In this document: piece after piece, positions 8,739 to 16,075 of the stretch
How the letters are laid out: every line of letters starts with the position of its first letter
How positions within the stretch are numbered: the first letter of the stretch is position 1
DNA from: Algoriphagus algorifonticola
GTDB taxonomy: Bacteria; Bacteroidota; Bacteroidia; Cytophagales; Cyclobacteriaceae
Length of the DNA: 64,000 nucleotides
Assembly: GCF_007655305.1 (NCBI RefSeq)
Contig: NZ_VLOG01000045.1
Location: 67,096-131,095 of the forward strand
Direction: 5' to 3'
Program-made: the position numbers and the translations under genes
The notes under the pieces: model-generated
Seen by the model: only the letters and a program-made list of their open reading frames with translations
Database searches by the model: none
What the model was told of the DNA's origin: nothing

Positions 8739-9690
8739 AACTGACCATCCACCAGATGACCTGTTCAACCTGTTTCCCAAAAATGAATTGCACGAATACC
8801 TCTGGGAGATGCTTCAGGGTTGGATTATCTTCCTAACACAGCGGGAGAAGGATGATATGGATATTGCTACCCGGATGTATTTCTATGAGCTTTTGAACCA
8901 TCTGCTAAGTCATCAATACCAAAAAAGACAAAAGCAAAAAGACCAACCAAATACGGTCAAAATGGAGGCGCTTTGTTCCGCTTTCATCGAACTCCTTCAT
9001 CCACTGGCAGTCTATGAGCATGAAATTGCAAATATCCACCATTGGTATTTGCTCCTGCCGCACCTCAGTCCAAATGAACACGATGAATTGGAAAAAGTGG
9101 TAGAGTTTCTGGCTTCAGCAAATGAAGGTCACCAAGTTCATTGTATCTCAGGTTCCTACCTGAAAAAGAGCCTGACTGAAGGGAATCCCTACCTATGGAA
9201 AGAAGTATTTCCAAGTCAGGCAAAATATCTTTCACCGGATTTTGAAGGATTACCGACCCTAAGTCCCGAAGATCGAAAACCGATTTTCACCAAAGCTGCT
9301 GAACGGCTTGAATCAGGACTGGACAAAGCCAATGAATTCCAGTCACTTGCTAAGCAAGCCAATTCCGAAATGATGCCATTTCTGCTTCATCAATCTGCCG
9401 AGATGGCCCTCAGAGCGATTTTGATGGCTTGGGAAAAGCTAGAAAAGAAGACACATGAAATCAGAGTTTTGCTTCGCTACGCATCCAAGTACAACCCCGA
9501 ATTTGGATCAATTTTTTCCATCGAGGAAGAAACGCTGCTTAACCTGTTGGATAAGTGCTATGCTAATTCACGGTATCAAGCTGGATTTAAGGTTCCTGAA
9601 AAGGATCTTCCTAACCTAGAGTTCAAAGTCAATTTGATACTTGATTTGGCCAGTAGTGAGTATGTGAAGCTAGTTTCCCTTGCAGAGTAA
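8725..9690 (+). CDS. Protein with C-terminal HEPN domain
   Basis: The best start is ATG 8725 (MLEFETDHPPDD), which overlaps the upstream stop by 14 bases; a GTG/TTG extension to 8689 is unlikely. The N-terminal ~190 residues are helical and unrecognised. The C-terminal ~120 residues match the HEPN type of PF05168: an amphipathic helix (ANEFQSLAKQANSEMMPFLLHQSAEMALRA), then a THEIRVLLRYASKYN segment where relatives have HDL..LL, and finally CYANSRYQAGF, matching the (D)ARY helix. The catalytic R-x4-6-H is not obvious, so it may be a non-nuclease HEPN that binds a partner. It is the last gene of a three-gene operon. In relatives such domains pair with nucleotidyltransferases; none is adjacent here. 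Confidence 0.8.
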   Translation: MLEFETDHPPDDLFNLFPKNELHEYLWEMLQGWIIFLTQREKDDMDIATRMYFYELLNHLLSHQYQKRQKQKDQPNTVKMEALCSAFIELLHPLAVYEHEIANIHHWYLLLPHLSPNEHDELEKVVEFLASANEGHQVHCISGSYLKKSLTEGNPYLWKEVFPSQAKYLSPDFEGLPTLSPEDRKPIFTKAAERLESGLDKANEFQSLAKQANSEMMPFLLHQSAEMALRAILMAWEKLEKKTHEIRVLLRYASKYNPEFGSIFSIEEETLLNLLDKCYANSRYQAGFKVPEKDLPNLEFKVNLILDLASSEYVKLVSLAE

Positions 9691-10153
9691 GCCTACCCAA
9701 AGGCCTACCAGTCTCCTACTAAATACCGCCTAAATTCGAGGTTAATTTGGTGTTAATTCGGCCTTTATTCGATAACGGGTGATATAATCCCTGTATTAAA
9801 ATTGTAGACAGACCGCAGAATCCTCGCATTTGGATGCGGGTATTCTAACCTTTGGTGTTCTTTTGAGCTACTTATTAATGGCTTTAAAGGAACTGGGACT
9901 TGATTTTCAAGATTGCAAGAAATTAGATTTAAGAGAATTCTTTTTTTGGCTGCTTAGAAAGAAGTTTTGTTGAGGAAACCCGTTAGCCTTTCCGTTATTA
10001 CATTCCTTTCTTTTGATGATTTTAATTTTCGGAACAAGTCAGCCATAGTTGGGTTAAAAAGTATGAAGTAATACTATCGATAATGACCTCAATACCATTT
10101 GGGACGATTTTCGAGGCTAATAAATCAGATCAAATAAAAGTGCTCAAAAACAG
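9691..10153. other. 463-base intergenic region with a stem-loop and tiny ORF
   Basis: No convincing gene is present. At 9817-9846 an AGAAT...ATTCT arm flanks an inner CGCAT/ATGCG stem with a TTGG loop, giving about 12 paired positions with one mismatch. It lacks a T-run, so it is not a classical terminator. Downstream, a 31-codon frame from ATG 9878 to 9973 ends FFFWLLRKKFC; it has no clear family. The remainder is AT-rich and featureless to my eye. Confidence 0.4.
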
Positions 10154-10630
10154 ATGAATCATACAGAATACTTGGTTAAGGAGCAAAAACTGGTTTTGAA
10201 CTATGAACCAGGAAAAGGGGCTTGGACCTATCATATCCAAATCCCGAAGACAAAGCATATTGTCGGGAAATGGGGTTCAATGAAAGTTTCTGGCACTATT
10301 GATAACTATAAAATAGAAAGTATCAACCTAGCCAAACTAGGAGACGAAGACAAACTAATTTCTATAAATGACAAAATCAGAAAAGCAATCAACAAAAGCG
10401 GTGGCGACACTGTAACAGTGACACTTTACTTATTGACTTCCAAAGAGCAAATTGCTGAAAAAGAAGTTTTAGAGACATTCAAAGAATCAGGGGTATTAAA
10501 AGCCTTTAAGAAACTAACAAAAGACGAGCAGAATGAAATTCTTGGAAAAATCACTTCTCTAAAATCGGATGACAAGCAAGTAAAAATGATTTTGAAATAC
10601 ATTGACCAACTAGGTAAAAATAATGATTAA
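10154..10630 (+). CDS. DUF1905 / YdeI-OmpD-associated family protein
   Basis: The N-terminal ~100 residues fit DUF1905: an aromatic, basic strand (GKGAWTYHIQIPK), a GxMKVSGTID turn, and a final strand with VTVTLYLL. The tail (about 110-158; FKESGVLKAFKKLTKDEQNEILGKI) fits the helical YdeI 'bacteriocin-protection' segment, but it is short. The biochemical role of the family is unknown. Its stop overlaps the next start by 8 bases, so it is translationally linked to a DUF2461 gene. At 158 residues it is shorter than many YdeI proteins (around 190), mainly at the C-terminus. Confidence 0.8.
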   Translation: MNHTEYLVKEQKLVLNYEPGKGAWTYHIQIPKTKHIVGKWGSMKVSGTIDNYKIESINLAKLGDEDKLISINDKIRKAINKSGGDTVTVTLYLLTSKEQIAEKEVLETFKESGVLKAFKKLTKDEQNEILGKITSLKSDDKQVKMILKYIDQLGKNND

Positions 10631-11300
10631 GCAGACTTCACTTGACTTCCTTTCAAATCTTAAACTAAATAATTCAAGGGAATGGTTTGAGCAAAACAGG
10701 GACTTGTACGAAAATTACAGAAGTGACATACTGCAATTGACTGAAAACCTTTTGAATGAATTGTCAAAAATTGACCATGCAATTTTACAAGCCAACCTAG
10801 ACTCTAAAAAATGCTTGACCAGAGTAAACCGAGATTTAAGGTTCTCAAAAGATAAGACACCGTACAAAAACTATGTCTTAGTTGTTTTTAATAAGAATTA
10901 TCCAGAGCCAAACAAGGCAGGATATTTTATTCATATAGAACCAGGAAACTGCTCGTTTGGTGGTGGAGTTTGGCAGACAACTCCTGATTATTTGAAGAAA
11001 ATTCGCCAAGAGATTGATTATTCATTCACAAGCTTCAACAAAACCATAACCACACCTGAATTTCAAAAAACATTTCCAAACGGAATTCAAGGTGTTGGAA
11101 AACTTAAAAAAATGCCAGACGGCTATGACGAGACTAATCCAGCGAGTGAACTTCTGAAGATGAAAGGATTTTGCACCAAAGAGATTTTAAATGATTCGCT
11201 TTTGACGAGTAAAGAATGCCTCGAAAAAGTCATAGGAGGATTCCAAACAGCGAAACCTCTCATTGACTTTCTCAATAAGGCCATTGAATATGATGGATAA
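10623..11300 (+). CDS. DUF2461 family protein
   Basis: The protein of 225 residues matches DUF2461 (TIGR02453) end to end. It has an N-terminal FLSNLKLNNSREWFEQNRDLY helix-turn, the conserved RVNRDLRFSKDKTPYKNY block (about residues 62-79), a GYFIHIEPGNCSFGGGVW strand region, and a C-terminal helical part with KGF near 180. The function is unknown in bacteria. It overlaps the YdeI-like gene by 8 bases and ends the pair. Both genes are ordinary in base composition, and neither is a known defence gene, so this pair may be a metabolic passenger between two defence modules. Confidence 0.9.
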   Translation: MIKQTSLDFLSNLKLNNSREWFEQNRDLYENYRSDILQLTENLLNELSKIDHAILQANLDSKKCLTRVNRDLRFSKDKTPYKNYVLVVFNKNYPEPNKAGYFIHIEPGNCSFGGGVWQTTPDYLKKIRQEIDYSFTSFNKTITTPEFQKTFPNGIQGVGKLKKMPDGYDETNPASELLKMKGFCTKEILNDSLLTSKECLEKVIGGFQTAKPLIDFLNKAIEYDG

Positions 11301-11489
11301 GAGTTATTAGGAATAGTTCAAGTACTTCAGTCCAGATCACTTCGACATTAAAAAATCATTGAATGGTTCAACCTCTTCGAGATCATTAATCACAAATAAT
11401 TAAGATTCGATTCCTGACTGGGGACAAACTTCTAAATTCTTGTGCTCTGAGGCGAAGCTAAAGGCCTACTACATTTTTTAAAAAGTCAG

Positions 11490-11728
11490 TTTCCCCGTTT
11501 CGCCCACTCCTTTCGTTTCGATTCATTCGCGCCATTTTTCAAATGACAGCTCTTTTCTCTCCACTTTAGGAAAGGGCTTTCACTCCCCACGGCTACCGCT
11601 TCACTCCAATTACCCTTCTCCTAAGTCCCGGCAAGCCTAGGACTTGGGAAGGCCGTTTCATGAAGCCGTAGCCCGAACCTCCTTTAGGGGGCAATCCTTG
11701 TTTCCGATTTTTGTCCGTTTCGGTCGGT
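11490..11728. repeat. Direct repeat copy A flanking the AbiE cassette
   Basis: About 239 bases nearly match 14437-14699 in the same orientation. Shared landmarks in order are CCCCGTTTCGCCCACTCC, an AGGAAAGGGCTTTCACTCCC block, AAGTCCCGGCAAGCCT, GAAGCCGTAGCCCGA, and a closing TTTTTGTCCGTTTCGGTCGG. Several stem-forming segments are kept in both copies, for example AGTCC...GGACT around GGCAAGCC, and CCTCC-TTTA-GGGGG. No protein-coding pattern is preserved between copies. The copies enclose abiEi, abiEii and the DUF6933-like gene. Confidence 0.85.
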
Positions 11729-11830
11729 TTTTACAAGAGGTTAAGCCTCTCAAATCCAAGGTGAGTTAAATAGATAGTGGGAGAAGTAGTGAGGATTAGT
11801 AATAAATCTGGTAATTGGAGTAGCACAGTC

Positions 11831-11859
11831 TGTCACAAAATCCGGTAATATTTGTGACA
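11831..11859. promoter_or_regulatory. AbiE operator, distal inverted repeat
   Basis: TGTCACAAA (11831-11839) and TTTGTGACA (11851-11859) form a perfect 9-bp inverted repeat with an 11-base spacer. Its architecture is identical to the promoter-proximal repeat at 11921-11949, with one base changed in each arm; the centres are 90 bp apart. AbiEi antitoxins are known to repress their own operon by binding two inverted repeats, so this is the likely second site. Confidence 0.75.
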
Positions 11860-11920
11860 ACTCTTTAATGGACGCTGTATCAAATAGTTACTCTTTTTGT
11901 TATAGGGTAAATGATTATTC

Positions 11921-11949
11921 TGTCGCAAAAAAATACTATATTTGCGACA
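11921..11949. promoter_or_regulatory. AbiE operator and promoter, proximal inverted repeat
   Basis: TGTCGCAAA (11921-11929) and TTTGCGACA (11941-11949) form a perfect 9-bp inverted repeat with an 11-base spacer. The Bacteroidota -7 box TATATTTG (11937-11944) lies inside the site, so a bound repressor would block the promoter. The antitoxin ATG follows at 11966. A clear -33 TTTG at the usual spacing is not seen. Confidence 0.8.
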
Positions 11950-11965
11950 TATTAGGCTAAATAAT

Positions 11966-12580
11966 ATGACTCAAAGTATTGATAATAAGGTGATTGCAAA
12001 GGTAAAAAAAGCGGCAAGGGGTTCGCTGTTTTTTGTCGATGACTTCTTGTCAATAGGCAATGCTAAAGCTGTGTCAAAAGCATTGGAGCGTCTGGTGCAA
12101 CGCCAAGAATTGAATCGGGTAGCAAGAGGTCTCTATGCCCGCTTGGCTGAAGACCCGATTTTAGGGCCGTTAAAACCAAGTACAGAAGATATTGCAGAAG
12201 CCATCAGACGAAGAGACAAGGCTAGGATAGTTCCTACCGGTAGTTTGGCGTTGAATGCTTTGGGACTATCTACACAAGTGCCTATGAATGTGGTTTACTA
12301 CACAGACGGCTCTGCAAGAAAAATTGATTTGGGCAAAAGAAAGATAGTTTTTAAGAAAACAAGCCCAAGAAATTTAGCCACCATTGGAAAAATCAGCACA
12401 TTGGTGATACAGGCCTTGAAAGAGATTGGGAAAGACAAGGTCACTGAAGAGGAAGAGAATATCATCATAGGCCATTTGGCAAAAGAAGTTCCCTACCGCT
12501 TGGAACATGATATCAAGCTGGCTCCAGAGTGGATCAGGATCATCATGCGAAAAGCCCTAAAGACAACAAACAATGATTAA
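11966..12580 (+). CDS. abiEi: AbiEi-type antitoxin / DUF6088 protein
   Basis: This is the antitoxin half of a type IV (AbiE) toxin-antitoxin abortive-infection system. In the family it represses the operon by DNA binding and neutralises the nucleotidyltransferase toxin without touching it. The N-terminal ~75 residues form a winged helix (GSLFFVDDFLSIGNAKAVSKALERLVQ ... ELNRVARGLYAR). The C-terminal domain (VPTGSLALNALGLSTQVP ... LGKRKIVFKKTSPRNLA) is typical of DUF6088/AbiEi. I use ATG 11966 rather than the TTG at 11942, because the latter lies inside the operator and promoter. The stop overlaps the toxin gene by 8 bases. Confidence 0.9.
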   Translation: MTQSIDNKVIAKVKKAARGSLFFVDDFLSIGNAKAVSKALERLVQRQELNRVARGLYARLAEDPILGPLKPSTEDIAEAIRRRDKARIVPTGSLALNALGLSTQVPMNVVYYTDGSARKIDLGKRKIVFKKTSPRNLATIGKISTLVIQALKEIGKDKVTEEEENIIIGHLAKEVPYRLEHDIKLAPEWIRIIMRKALKTTNND

Positions 12581-13613
12581 GTGGCTCAATGTACCTGATC
12601 CTACCAAGCGGAATGCCTACATACAAATAGCCGAGCAGATGGGTATGTCAGCCTTTGCCGTAGAAAAAGACTGGTGGGTGAGCCGCACCTTGGATATCAT
12701 TTTTCAGATGCCGATTGCTGCGAACTTGGTATTCAAAGGCGGAACTTCTCTCAGTAAAGCCTGGAAACTTATCAATCGGTTTTCGGAAGATATTGATTTG
12801 GCAATCGACAAGGAATTCTTTACTGGCTATAAAGGTGATATTTCAAAAACGAAAATCACCAGACTACGGAAAGAAGCGGGAGCCTATACCACAGGGGTTT
12901 TCTTTGAAGAGCTAAAAGAAAAGTTTCGTGAAAACGGATTTACTAAACTTGAATTCAAAGTAATAGAAGCTAAAGACAGCGATCAGGATCCAAGGGTCCT
13001 AGAAATCTATTATCCGAATCTCATTGTTCCAAGTTCTGAATATGTTCTGCCAAGAGTACAAATAGAGGTCAGTTGCCGTTCGTTGAGAGAGCCATTTACT
13101 TTTCAGAAATTTGGGGCATTAGTAGATGAAGTGTATGCAGAAAGAGATTTTGCGGCACCTCTATTCGAAGTTCCTACAGTAAATCCGGAACGGACATTTT
13201 TGGAAAAGCTTTTCCTCTTGCATGAGGAGTTTCACCGTCCGGTAGACAAAATGCGAGTGGATAGGCTAAGTCGCCATCTCTACGATGTACACCAATTAGC
13301 CCAAGCAGGAATTGCAGCATCGGCATTCGGCGACAAGGAATTATATGAAACGATCGTGTCCCACCGCTATAAATTTTCCAGAGTTGGGGAGGTGGATTAT
13401 AATCACCACAACCCTAAAACACTAAATCCCATTCCCCCGGCTGAAGTGATAGGCGAGTGGGAATTTGATTATGCCAAAATGAAAGAGGATATGATCTACG
13501 ATGGGAATAAGCCCTCATTTGAAGATTTAATCAATAATTTGGAGGGATTGAAGGCGAAGCTTCAGGCAGTTGTCTGGGATTTCGATTGTAAGTTTCCCAA
13601 TCCAGCACAATAA
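12573..13613 (+). CDS. abiEii: AbiEii-type nucleotidyltransferase toxin
   Basis: This is the toxin of the type IV AbiE pair, a DNA-polymerase-beta-like nucleotidyltransferase; characterised relatives block growth by modifying tRNA or related targets with NTPs. Residues 56-60 read GGTSL, and S-E-D-I-D-L (71-76) supplies the metal-binding aspartates D73 and D75, matching the family's GGTxL...D(I)DL signature. A further ERTFLEKLFLLHEEFH segment around 205-220 fits the helical domain. At 346 residues it is within the family range. It overlaps the antitoxin gene by 8 bases, giving coupled translation. All core residues seen are intact. The physiological target here is unknown; phage-triggered abortive infection is the family inference. 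Confidence 0.92.
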   Translation: MIKWLNVPDPTKRNAYIQIAEQMGMSAFAVEKDWWVSRTLDIIFQMPIAANLVFKGGTSLSKAWKLINRFSEDIDLAIDKEFFTGYKGDISKTKITRLRKEAGAYTTGVFFEELKEKFRENGFTKLEFKVIEAKDSDQDPRVLEIYYPNLIVPSSEYVLPRVQIEVSCRSLREPFTFQKFGALVDEVYAERDFAAPLFEVPTVNPERTFLEKLFLLHEEFHRPVDKMRVDRLSRHLYDVHQLAQAGIAASAFGDKELYETIVSHRYKFSRVGEVDYNHHNPKTLNPIPPAEVIGEWEFDYAKMKEDMIYDGNKPSFEDLINNLEGLKAKLQAVVWDFDCKFPNPAQ

Positions 13614-13819
13614 ATAATAGTTTGAAATTTGGGGTTAGACAATACCTAAAAACTCTAAGAAACACGGACTCCTGACGTACTGCCTTCTGTTTTAATTTTC
13701 CAAGAAAGCCTTTTTCAAGGTTAACCATCTAAGGATAAAACAGTTGAAATGATGAAGTCACTGCAAAAAAAAAGAAGTAATTGATTATTAATGTTTTTAT
13801 ATAAAAATGTTTTCAATAA

Positions 13820-14386
13820 TCAATTCAACAGGCTATGGTTGTTGGGACTGTCTTGACTTGAAGCCAGATAGACACCTAGTATTTTTTTCATTTGCTCTTT
13901 TGGTTTGGTAAGTTGAGAAAATCTGGAAGAGCCATCCAAGCTGAATATTCTGTCATTTAAATCGAAGTTGAGCTCAGCAAGGCTCTTGTAGTATTCTGGA
14001 TGCTGATGAAATTCTATGATATACAAGAGCTGGTTGATATGAGCAATAGCGCTCCGATCAGCATCTGTGGGGTGGAAGTTGATTTCATCCAAGAGCCAAT
14101 TGACTTGCTCTTGAGTTGTATCGATGCTATCCACAGTTAGCTGAAGTTGGAGCTCTTCGGCGATCATCTCCCTAATATTCGGCAAGTCTTTTACCGAGAG
14201 GTTTTCCAAAATCAGGGAATAATGAGTTTTTGGATTATAAAGCAACCAATTTTTTCTTCCACTGGTAAAAAAGACAGTAGCATTCCATTTCCCCAGGATT
14301 CCTGTGTTTTCAGTCGAACCAGAAGGAGTAACGTACTTTTTGATCAGTTTTTCCAGCTTTTTGCTGACATGAATGGCTGTGGACAT
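13820..14386 (-). CDS. DUF6933-like protein
   Basis: From ATG 14386 (MSTAIHVSKKLEKLIKK) the product has 188 residues. The block LGKWNATVFFTSGRKNWLLYNPKTHYSLILENL (about 30-62) matches the DUF6933 pattern of a W-x-A strand, a basic hairpin, then a long strand and 'S-I-L'-type segment. The rest is helical. The longer frame to 14482 runs into direct repeat B and is rejected. The gene is convergent with abiEii and sits inside the repeat-bounded cassette, separated from abiEii by 206 AT-rich bases. DUF6933 proteins are small single-domain proteins of unknown role, often in islands. It may be cassette cargo unrelated to AbiE. Confidence 0.75.
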   Translation of the reverse strand: MSTAIHVSKKLEKLIKKYVTPSGSTENTGILGKWNATVFFTSGRKNWLLYNPKTHYSLILENLSVKDLPNIREMIAEELQLQLTVDSIDTTQEQVNWLLDEINFHPTDADRSAIAHINQLLYIIEFHQHPEYYKSLAELNFDLNDRIFSLDGSSRFSQLTKPKEQMKKILGVYLASSQDSPNNHSLLN

Positions 14387-14436
14387 CGCAAATAAGAATC
14401 TTCTGTAAAGATGTGAAATTTTGGAAAGATGTGGAT

Positions 14437-14699
14437 TTTCCCCGTTTCGCCCACTCCTTTCGTTCCGATCCAATCGCGCCATTTTTCAATTGACAGCTCC
14501 TTTCTCTCCACTCTAGGAAAGGGCTTTCACTCCCCACGGCTACCGCTTCACTCCACTTACCCTTCTCCTAAGTCCCGGCAAGCCTGGGACTCGGGAAGGC
14601 CGTCTCCTGAAGCCGTAGCCCGAGCCTCCTTTAGGGGGGGGCAAGCCTTTTTTGATTTTTCTTCCGAGCACATCGGGATTTTTGTCCGTTTCGGTCGGT
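14437..14699. repeat. Direct repeat copy B flanking the AbiE cassette
   Basis: About 263 bases are homologous and co-oriented with 11490-11728. Copy B carries an extra ~20 bases near its end (around 14650-14675), between the CTTTAGGGGG run and the closing TTTTTGTCCGTTTCGGTCGG. Open frames on either strand across it are not conserved between copies and look accidental. The copy lies about 430 bases upstream of the ArdC-like gene. Confidence 0.85.
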
Positions 14700-15126
14700 G
14701 AGCGCTCCGTTCCATTTTTTTTCTTCCCTATCCCCTGGTCTTCGGTGTATGACACGACGATGCAAAGGTTGAGTGTGAACCTGCACTAGTCAAAAGTACG
14801 CTCCGCCCTGATCTAAAAAACAGGGTCTCCTACGGACTAACTCCCAGTTTTTTATCCCAGGCTTTTGCCCTGTGCAGAACCACACTCTATGGGTTGCATG
14901 TCGGTCAGAACCTCAATACCAGTGGATAAAAAAAATGTCACTTCACGCCCACATATCGCCCTTCACTTCCAAAAAATTACCCCTTGTACTCGGGAAAAAT
15001 CTCGGTTTAAGTGTCGGGTCGATCTTCCTAATATCCTTGGATATACCTGGACTTTATGTGGCTGATAGACAAATTAATAATCGCTTTATCAATCCTTTTC
15101 TGTCACACCTTTAAACCACTATCACT
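14700..15126. other. Leader region of the ArdC-like gene
   Basis: No gene is supported in these 427 bases. The region contains a GC-richer part joined to repeat B and then AT-rich DNA up to the ATG at 15127. A weakly self-complementary segment lies at about 14810-14850, where AAAAAACAGGG precedes a CCCAGTTTTTTA-like stretch. Overlapping short frames at 14865-15114 show no family resemblance. A long 5' leader or mobilisation-type sequence is possible, but I see no clear nick-site motif. Confidence 0.35.
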
Positions 15127-16032
15127 ATGAAAGCTTGGGAAAATTTCAACCAATTAGCGGAGACCGTTACCAACGAAATCATCGAAGGTATCCAAAATGA
15201 AAACCTTACTTGGGAGCAAGTTTGGAGTCCGAAAAACTCTCCGAAGAATTACGCTTCCAACCGTCCCTATTTGGGATTTAATGCACTTTGGCTTGCTTGG
15301 GTTACCATTTCCAAGAAATTCAAAAGTCCTTATTTCCTGACTTATAATCAGGCAAGACACCTTGGCGGAAATGTCAAGAAGGATGAAAAAGGCTCTAAAG
15401 TCGTATTCTGGAAGATTTCCAAGTTTGTAAAAGGAAAGGCTACCAATGAAGAAGGAGAAAACGAGGACCTCTTTGGAAGGAAGTTTACCCCTTTTATCTG
15501 GACAGTTTTCAATATCGATCAAATAGAAGGTATCGACTTTTCCATTGATGGAACTGAAGAAAGGGTTTTTTCCCAAATCGAAACTTGCGAATCCATCATT
15601 TCAGGCTACAGCACTTGTCCGGATATTATTCATGAAGGAGACGAGGCATTTTACAGCCCTTCCAGAGATTTTATCAATATGCCGGAAAAGGAATCCTTCA
15701 AAGGAGACGAGCAATATTATTCAGTCCTATTTCACGAAATGATTCATAGCACAGGCCATGCCTGCAGATTAGGAAGATTTGCAGCAAGACCGGCTTTGGT
15801 TGGCTTTGGTTCTGTGGAATATTCAAAAGAGGAATTGATTGCTGAAATGGGAGCTAGTTTTTTGAATGCCCTTGCCGGAATCAAGGATGCCAATTTCAAA
15901 AACTCCTTGGCCTATCTGAAAGGATGGTTTAAGCCACTAAAGGAAGATCCAAAAATGCTGATCTATGCTGCACAAAAGGCACATCAAGCAGCGAATTATA
16001 TTCTTGGAATTGACCAGGAGGGGGAGGAGTAA
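15127..16032 (+). CDS. ArdC-family antirestriction protein (zincin-like metallopeptidase)
   Basis: The 301-residue product matches ArdC/DUF1738 proteins, which are carried by conjugative elements and protect incoming single-stranded DNA from restriction. The N-terminal ssDNA-binding-type domain includes a NRPYLGFNALWL block (about 44-55) and the following TYNQARHLGGNVKKDEKGSKVVFW. The C-terminal zincin domain has HEMIHSTGH at 203-211, giving zinc ligands H203 and H207 with E204 as catalytic base. A later EELIAEMGASFLNA helix (about 238-251) provides the third-ligand region. The length is normal and the motifs are intact. Its place among restriction and AbiE genes supports mobile-element origin of the island; no relaxase or integrase is visible in the window. 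Confidence 0.92.
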   Translation: MKAWENFNQLAETVTNEIIEGIQNENLTWEQVWSPKNSPKNYASNRPYLGFNALWLAWVTISKKFKSPYFLTYNQARHLGGNVKKDEKGSKVVFWKISKFVKGKATNEEGENEDLFGRKFTPFIWTVFNIDQIEGIDFSIDGTEERVFSQIETCESIISGYSTCPDIIHEGDEAFYSPSRDFINMPEKESFKGDEQYYSVLFHEMIHSTGHACRLGRFAARPALVGFGSVEYSKEELIAEMGASFLNALAGIKDANFKNSLAYLKGWFKPLKEDPKMLIYAAQKAHQAANYILGIDQEGEE

Positions 16033-16075
16033 TCCCCCATTTTTGCACCAGAAATTGACAAGACATTTGTTTCAA

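Noticed and set aside
14310-14755. Open frames on both strands through direct repeat B
   Set aside because: They are not conserved in repeat A, change frame between copies, and look like accidental openings in a GC-richer non-coding repeat.
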